Shown here one piece after another: positions 16,958 through 21,706 of a stretch of DNA of 21,706 bases. A program made the position numbers and the translations under genes. This DNA comes from Branchiostoma floridae. Lineage: Eukaryota > Chordata > Leptocardii > Amphioxiformes > Branchiostomatidae. The notes under the pieces were generated by a model that was not told where the DNA came from, did not search any database, and saw only the letters and a list, made by a program, of their open reading frames with translations. The first letter of the stretch is position 1. Each line of letters begins with the position of its first letter. Location: positions 23,239,527-23,261,232 of the forward strand of contig NC_049986.1 of the NCBI RefSeq assembly GCF_000003815.2. Reading direction: 5' to 3'.

Positions 16958-19900
16958 CTGCAAGGGGTAATAAAACCAGTAAAAGTTTGATACATTTACA
17001 ACAATTAATTACTCTACACTTACTTCTGTTTTCCATCGCATCAGATGCAACCATATACATGTAATATACATTATGCCGATGACATGAACAGTCCCAGACA
17101 GGCAAATAACGACGAACAGTAAAGAAAATAAAGCCCTAACATTAAGGATAGCTTACCAGGACAAAGTATGTACTTGTTTTATTATAGCGCTGGCACTGAC
17201 CACTGCAATGTGCTGGTTAGCTAGAGACTAATCTATTTAGGGATTCCTCTGCCGTGACAGCTGAGATTAGAGAATGAATTGCTCTACCTTTACTTCATTT
17301 ATCTTTTATTTTCTGTCATTTTCTTTTTATCCAGGGTTGCCAAGAGGAGCTTTGTAAACTATGACATGAGTGTTATAAAGTCTCCTGCCACATGTGTCCA
17401 AGTTGAACCCCTCGTATCAACACTTCGGTCAAAGTTTCAAGCTAAGTCTCACCTTTAAGCTGTGCGCTGTTGGACACTGCCGGAGGTGTGGGGACAGAAC
17501 TCCTGCAGCCAGTTAGGCTAGAGGTTAAGCTAGAAGCCACAGTCGTTCTCAGCTGTGGATAGCTTTCTGCAATAGATGATAGAATCGTACCAGGAATGAT
17601 GATGATGGCTGTATCTTCGCATGCGATGATCAGTGGGAAGGTATATTAGGATAACCAAGAATATTCACATTTTAAATCACTATCTGCTTCACTCGTGTGA
17701 AGTTGGGGATTTGACGATAAAATAATTTTGTATGTTTATTATAAGGACATCTTCAGGGCAGCGTCATAAAATTTCAGTGTATTGACCAGGAATTTGATAG
17801 ATTTTTTTCATGTAACCCTGAATGTATTTATGACACAGAAAAATGAACCGTTTGAAATATATTTTGACAGATAAAGCAAATGACATGACATGCATTCTGG
17901 CATACGCAAAGCCTCAAAGGTCGGATTAATCGAGCTATCTTAACTCTCCTTAAGAAATAATACTCAGTTGAATAGTTCAATATCTTGACAATATAATGAT
18001 ACAGAGAGAAATTATCAAAGCTTAACCCATCACAACAACTAACCCAGATGTGAAGTTCATGCTAGGCTCACCTGAGCTGTTGGGCACTGCCGGCGGTGTG
18101 GGGACAGAACTATAGACAGAACTATAGTAGCCAGTCGGACCAGAGGTAAAGGCAGGAGCTACAGTCGCCTTCCATTGAAGATAGTTATCTGCAATAGATT
18201 ATAAAATCCCACCAGGAATAGTTACTATTTTTTATTTACAGACGAGGACCATGTGGTACTGCACTGAAATTAGTAACTTATTTCAAGAGTGCAGACAAAA
18301 GGAAAAGGTATTAGTAGTCATGTACCTCATTGACCGAAATCAGGTACCCATTTTGATACCCGGCTAGAGGGAGGGCAAGCTTCGAACTTGGGACATCTAG
18401 GTTCCAAGCCCAACCCTCTATGGCAATATATTTGTTTCAAAAATACGGGAGCTATATACGTTTTATCTAAATTCACGTCACATGGGACGTAAATACTTGA
18501 CATCCAACGTATTACAGAAACGTCACCCTTGCGTGCAGCATTTTGCATAGATGCAGAACCCAGTGACTGATGATGATACGTGACGTCCTTTTATCAATAA
18601 CCTAGTTAACGATTTACTAGGACGTGACCAGTGTCTTTGTAGAACGTACGGGACGTGTTTTAACAGATCCGTGTTTTCACGTCACGTGTGAAACAAAGTA
18701 CGTGACGTGTTTTAAAGGGTCGCACTACTTAATTCAAATCAATGTTACCCTTTAGCAACCATTTGATTTGAACCTTCCTTGTATCCATATTTCTATAGCT
18801 TATTCAACACGACGATTTTTCCTTTACCTCCGTAGAAGTCCAGCTCTGTGAGAAATGGCTGCAAGCCCGAGTGAGTTTCGGTAATTAGGAACCTCCAATA
18901 CTGAGCTGTTCCCTGGAACCCGCCGAACTCCTGCCGCTGGCTCGTCCCTCCCTGCACGGCAGTAATGGTCACGACGTCCTCCCAGTTGTATGGACTCCCA
19001 CCTTGTGACTTTTGCAGCGTGAAGGCTGCAGTGTCATGGGTTGTGTCTCCAATGTTGTTAACAGCAACGCGAGTGATAGTATGTGGCGCTGTGAGGTCCA
19101 GTACAATGTACCAGTTGTTGTAGTTTCTGCCCGTGCCCTTGGGGTTCCAGTAGGTCCCAGTGTCCCCATCCAAGGCTTTTGCGGCATCATACGTCCATCC
19201 GTTGAAGACCCACGGTGTGCCGGTGGAGTTCACAACCCATGACGGATCCCGTTCCAGCCACACACCTGGATGGAGAAGTATAACGTATGTCATCATTTCT
19301 CTGTCAATATTTCGAATTAAAAAGGTACCTTAACTAAACGTTAAAATGTCTTATATTAGATATGGAGCGATTGATATCATTGACACACATTACTCAGCAC
19401 CACAACGGCACATATACACTTGTAGAGCACTTGTAGTATATTCAGTATATCCGGTTGAGCCAAGAGACATGAAAAATTGATATGTCCTGTTTTAAACGAA
19501 AACGGAGTCCGGCAGGGGTCGCTTATGAAAACGTGGGTCTTATGGAGGAGTCCCATGTTTTGGACGTCTTTAGAAATAGGACTTCTGTGCAAGAACGGAG
19601 TCCGCAAGGCGTCGCTGCTTGACGGTAGTCACATGTAATGAAAGGGGGACAAAGGATTGCTGTGTGACCGTTTGAAGTATAACGGACGTCTTTAAGGTCG
19701 CACGTAAAAGACGTCACGTACCTTCTGTCACAATCAACGTGAAATAAACACAGGAACATGTGACGTGTTTTGGTTTGTCGGACGTGACGTGTAAGATCTG
19801 TAAAAGATGTCACGTACTTGTGCCACACGGGACGTGAATTAAGCACGGATCTGTTGTACAAGGTGGGACGTGGACAAGTCATGCCCTACTCAATCGTTAG

Positions 19901-21662
19901 CTAAGTTATTAATAAAAGGACGTCACATATGCCGCACTTAAGTGTGACGTGTTTGTAATAGGTCGTACGCCACGTATTGTAGGTCACATGTGACGTGAAT
20001 TTAGGTCAGACGTCACGTATATTGCTCCCGTATTTTGGAAACAAATATATTGCCATAAACACTCTACCACTTACGCCACACACGACGCCAAAATCTGTAT
20101 CTGTTTGTATCTACATAGCCGTTATCTATTTGTATCTATATAGCGCAACACACCAGCTAAATCAATAGTCACATTTAGAACACTTACTGTTAACTCTCTA
20201 CCTTAAACATTTGTCACAAACATCTCTTAAGCTAGGACAGTGCTAAGGACAGGTGACAGTGATTATATCTCACCTGTGCGCTGTGAGCTGTTGGAGACAC
20301 CTGGCGGTGTGGGGACAGAACTGCAGCATCCAGGAGTACCAGGGGTAATGGTGGAACCCAGCGTCGCTTCCGGATGAAGGTATTTGATTATCTGACATGG
20401 GATCAATACAATGCACTATCTAAACTCTGGCAAAATAGTTGTGTGTCTTTGTCGACGACATTTTTTGACACGACAAGACAGGTAGCATGTATATGTCTCC
20501 AAATTCTTTGCGTCAAGAAAACTTCTTTGGACAAGCAAACATACAAAATGATGATTAGATTCGTAGAGTCATATGCAAAATATAAACATTGTAATCAAAC
20601 ATCCGTAATAGCCGTGATATCATATGGAAACCTGTTCAAATAACAAAGCAATATTTTGTCACGGCTAAAGATATGATCAAATGAAATCTGCTTATGGCAT
20701 CAAATATCATAAAATCGATGGGGTTTGAGCAAATCAATTCGGAAAACGTGTCAGGTAATCCATCATATCAAGAGCATCCCATCAAAGTTAAACTTTTCAG
20801 ACGGAACTGTTTAAATGAGAGAAAAATGATAAAAGTGATTGTCGACAAAGCCACAATTTGACAAGGCATAAGACAGAAGGATACCTCTGGTGAGTTGATA
20901 TTGAACAATAGCCAGAGAAAGACTCCGCCAACGATGCACGACACAAGGACCGTCACAACTGAGCACACCATCAGGCGAGAACATTCTGAAAAAATGCACA
21001 TTGCAGCGATGGAATTGAAAGCAAATCTATTGGGTATGGTGTTAAGAGGAGAAAATCATCTTAAAAGATATATGATTCCTATATATAAGTCCTATAACAA
21101 AAGTTGGATATCTAGACCTTGCCTAGAACTAAATTTGACAAAGCTTCACAAACAGCCTGGTTACTAGTACCCGAAAAGTGTGAACCAAGTTCTACTTTCT
21201 TTAAATCAGGTGGCACGTAGAGTAACTAAATACATTGAAACATAGACACATCTTACCGCAAGCTGCAGCATGCCGAACGTTTGGCACGTACATCGGATTC
21301 GGGTTAACCGCATTCGGAACATGTTGCCTTTCATCACTGACACGATCAGGGGTATTGCCAGAAAGTTTGATCATTACATCATTGTTGGTACTATCTGAGG
21401 CCGCTGGCCCATCACCATCTTGCTGTTGCGAAGCTGCAAACGACTGAAGGCGCTGATTGCTATTGTTGTTAGCTGGTATAAAGGTGACTTCATCACCTTG
21501 CTGCCGTGTATCAGCTGATGGCTGAGTGTAGGGGATGCCATCACTGTTGTTTGAGTTGGAGGCGGGTCCAGGACTGACATTTAGCTCCGTGGTACTTTGT
21601 AGGTACATTGGGTTAGGGTTAACTTCGTTTGGAGGAGGATCCATGGTGCGTTGTGTGTACAT
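16068..21662 (-). CDS. Type II membrane protein: NPMY tail, TM, stalk, F5/8C, stalk x2, NHL (7 exons, complete, 727 aa)
   Basis: Exons in transcript order are 21662-21257, 20985-20885, 20391-20274, 19265-18828, 18188-18072, 17566-17453 and 16957-16068. They total 2184 bases, and the phases (1, 0, 1, 1, 1, 1) match at all junctions. The product starts with a hydrophilic cytosolic tail (residues 1-140) bearing two VNPNPMY motifs. One membrane segment follows, then a Ser/Thr/Pro stalk, a discoidin/F5-8C domain (209-354), two more stalk segments and an NHL propeller (432-727). There is no signal peptide, so type II topology with outward C-terminus is inferred. NPxY motifs in other receptors bind PTB adaptors, and discoidin domains bind carbohydrate or lipid; ligand and role here are unknown. 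The family is, to my knowledge, expanded in lancelets; the F5/8C insertion looks acquired via a transposon. Confidence 0.87.
16958..17452 (-). other. Intron 6 of the minus-strand gene
   Basis: An intron of about 500 bases between stalk exon 6 and the NHL exon. Splice sites are standard. No repeat or additional gene is recognised. Confidence 0.55.
17453..17566 (-). CDS. Exon 6: stalk segment, third copy
   Basis: The acceptor is tctattgcag and the donor AAAG/GTGAGA; phase 1-1, 38 codons. It reads ESYPQLRTTVASSLTSSLTG, then CRSSVPTPPAVSNSAQLK. It shares TGxxSSVPTPPAVxNS with the exon at 18072-18188 and more distantly with 20274-20391. Rich in Ser, Thr and Pro, so probably an O-glycosylated spacer. 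Confidence 0.82.
17567..18071 (-). other. Intron 5 of the minus-strand gene
   Basis: About 505 bases between two homologous stalk exons. The acceptor-side sequence next to exon 6 (on the plus strand, gcaatagatgatagaatc then accaggaat) resembles that next to exon 5 (gcaatagattataaaatc then accaggaat), so the duplication included flanking intron. Nothing else is recognised. Confidence 0.6.
18072..18188 (-). CDS. Exon 5: stalk segment, second copy
   Basis: The acceptor is tctattgcag and the donor TCAG/GTGAGC; phase 1-1, 39 codons. It reads DNYLQWKATVAPAFTSGPTG, then YYSSVYSSVPTPPAVPNSS. A short internal duplication (YSSV twice, from tatagttctgtc) distinguishes it from the other copies. Confidence 0.82.
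18238..18420 (-). repeat. tRNA-derived SINE, copy 2, body half
   Basis: On the minus strand this is the middle and 3' part of the SINE seen intact at 10197-10462: a decayed B box (aagttcgaagc), then the tail with a region resembling actgcac-aagtta-aacttat and ending near 18238. The head is missing here and is found 1.6 kb away at 20058-20091, beyond the inserted element. Confidence 0.75.
18421..18728 (+). repeat. Left inverted arm of the exon-bearing element
   Basis: About 300 bases, dense in ACGTCAC / GTGACGT motifs, inverted relative to 19690-20057. It lies in the intron downstream (in gene sense) of the discoidin exon. Confidence 0.82.
18828..19265 (-). CDS. Exon 4: discoidin / F5-8 type C domain
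   Basis: The acceptor is tctccatccag and the donor GGAG/GTAAAG; phase 1-1, exactly 146 codons. It starts GVWLERDPSW and runs through AAKALDGDTGTYWNPKG, NNWYIVLDLTAPHTITRVAV, FTLQKSQGG and YWRFLIT to PFLTELDFYG. The 'ALDGDTGTYW', 'W.I.LDL' and 'LTELDFYG' motifs identify the F5/8C beta-sandwich. The terminal cysteine pair of coagulation-factor versions is absent, so it resembles the lectin-like branch. The whole domain is in one symmetrical exon, and the exon lies inside the transposon at 18421-20057. Confidence 0.93.
19266..19689 (-). other. Interior intronic part of the element, upstream of the discoidin exon
   Basis: About 420 bases between the discoidin acceptor and the right arm. Two direct copies of acggagtccg-(c)a(g)g-gtcgct occur near 19501 and 19596. 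No transposase remnant is visible. Confidence 0.5.
19690..20057 (-). repeat. Right inverted arm of the exon-bearing element
   Basis: About 370 bases, complementary in order to 18421-18728, with extra tandem-like duplication of gtacgtgac..cttttac segments near 19695-19830. It lies in the intron upstream (in gene sense) of the discoidin exon. Confidence 0.8.
20058..20091 (-). repeat. tRNA-derived SINE, copy 2, head fragment
   Basis: On the minus strand, cgtcgtgtgtggcgtaagtg then gtagagtgtt matches the head of the SINE at 10462 (gtcgtgtgtggcataactgg then tagagcgtt), including the A box. It stops exactly where the long-TIR element begins and resumes at 18420. Confidence 0.78.
20092..20160 (+). 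repeat. Relic of the 56-bp minisatellite unit
   Basis: The stretch atctgtatctgtttgtatct, catagccg, then tgtatctatatagcgcaaca and caccagct resembles one to two decayed units of the array at 6866-7456, in the same orientation. It suggests the unit is part of a dispersed repeat and did not arise only locally. Confidence 0.6.
20274..20391 (-). CDS. Exon 3: stalk segment, first copy
   Basis: The acceptor is ttatctgacatgg read in reverse (tgtcag) and the donor ACAG/GTGAGA; phase 0 in, phase 1 out, 118 bases. It reads IIKYLHPEATLGSTITPGTP, then GCCSSVPTPPGVSNSSQRT. SSVPTPPxVSNSS marks it as a homologue of exons 5 and 6, with a different entry phase. Confidence 0.78.
20392..20884 (-). other. Intron 2 of the minus-strand gene
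   Basis: About 490 A/T-rich bases between the membrane exon and first stalk exon. A plus-strand frame at 20374-20643 has no domain features. No repeat recognised. Confidence 0.5.
20885..20985 (-). CDS. Exon 2: transmembrane segment
   Basis: The acceptor is cattttttcag and the donor AGAG/GTATCC; phase 1 in, phase 0 out. It reads ECSRLMVCSVVTVLVSCIVG, then GVFLWLLFNINSPE. About 25 uninterrupted hydrophobic residues after Arg form a single membrane helix. The preceding Arg and the hydrophilic NPMY tail favour an N-in orientation. Confidence 0.88.
21257..21662 (-). CDS. Exon 1: cytosolic tail with two NPMY motifs
   Basis: The ATG at 21662 has an in-frame TAA 12 bases upstream. A second ATG at 21644 has a better start context (accATGg), so translation may begin there, giving 721 aa. 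The tail starts MYTQRTMDPPPNEVNPNPMY and has a Gln/Asn/Ser-rich middle; it ends AVNPNPMYVPN before AAC. The donor GCG/GTAAGA leaves phase 1. The NPxY-type motifs (residues about 16-19 and 121-124) are plausible phosphotyrosine or PTB-binding sites, by analogy only. Confidence 0.83.
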
Positions 21663-21706
21663 CTGGACTCTTTAACCCTGAAGTCGGGGTGTAAGAGGGT
21701 CGTGTG

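Larger units (their letters stand above)
18412..20066 (-). mobile_element. Exon-bearing long-TIR transposon (Mutator-like or foldback) inside a SINE
   Basis: The unit spans 18421-20057. Ends are tggcaatatatttgtttc at 18421 and its complement up to 20055. The inverted arms can be followed over about 300 bases on the left (18421-18728) and about 370 on the right (19690-20057), diverged but collinear through acgtgacgtccttttat, acagatccgtg and gtacgtgac blocks. Flanking direct repeats are aaccctcta (18412-18420) and aacactcta (20058-20066), eight of nine identical. The left flank continues as SINE body and the right flank as the same SINE's head. Nine-base target duplications with long TIRs are typical of Mutator-like elements. 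The interior holds no transposase; it holds the discoidin exon 18828-19265 of the host gene. Confidence 0.82.

Overview
This is animal nuclear DNA, most likely from a lancelet (Branchiostoma). That is an inference from content: small exons with clean GT-AG introns, shuffled extracellular domains (PAN/apple, EGF, kringle, discoidin, NHL), tRNA-headed SINEs and many MITEs, and a type II membrane protein with NPMY motifs and C-terminal NHL repeats of a kind I associate with amphioxus. No database search was possible. All gene models were built by hand from splice sites, and intron phases agree at every junction.

Layout. (1) 35-2134 (+): the last three coding exons of a secreted PAN-EGF-kringle protein; its 5' end lies outside the window, and AATAAA is at 2606. 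(2) 2640-4013: intergenic DNA with a diverged tandem duplication, a retroelement 3' end and a TATA box. (3) 4014-11852 (+): a complete seven-exon paralogue, 351 aa: signal peptide, PAN, EGF, then an unnamed conserved C-terminal domain in place of the kringle. Its introns hold a LINE-like 3' end, a hairpin element, a 56-bp minisatellite, foldback elements and SINEs. (4) 11853-16067: the convergent gap, with a 942-bp piggyBac-type MITE flanked by TTAA, a second hairpin element and about 1.2 kb of a 17-bp satellite. (5) 16068-21662 (-): a complete seven-exon, 727-aa type II membrane protein: cytosolic tail with two NPMY motifs, one membrane segment, Ser/Thr/Pro stalk, discoidin (F5/8 type C) domain, two more stalk exons, six-bladed NHL propeller.

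The most unusual feature is in the third gene. Its discoidin exon (18828-19265) lies inside a 1637-bp unit (18421-20057) with inverted-repeat arms of roughly 300-370 bp. This unit interrupts a tRNA-derived SINE, whose halves resume collinearly on each side, and it is flanked by a 9-bp near-identical direct repeat (aaccctcta / aacactcta). Read simply, a Mutator-like or foldback transposon carried a phase 1-1 domain exon into an intron of this gene, and the exon was spliced in-frame: transposon-mediated exon shuffling with the vehicle still visible.

The first two genes are tandem paralogues, with homologous PAN and EGF exons and homologous introns between them; the extra 771 bp in the second gene's copy of that intron is accounted for by two insertions. 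Their downstream domains differ from the phase-1 junction after EGF onward. All three genes encode secreted or cell-surface modular proteins; whether they act together cannot be told from sequence.
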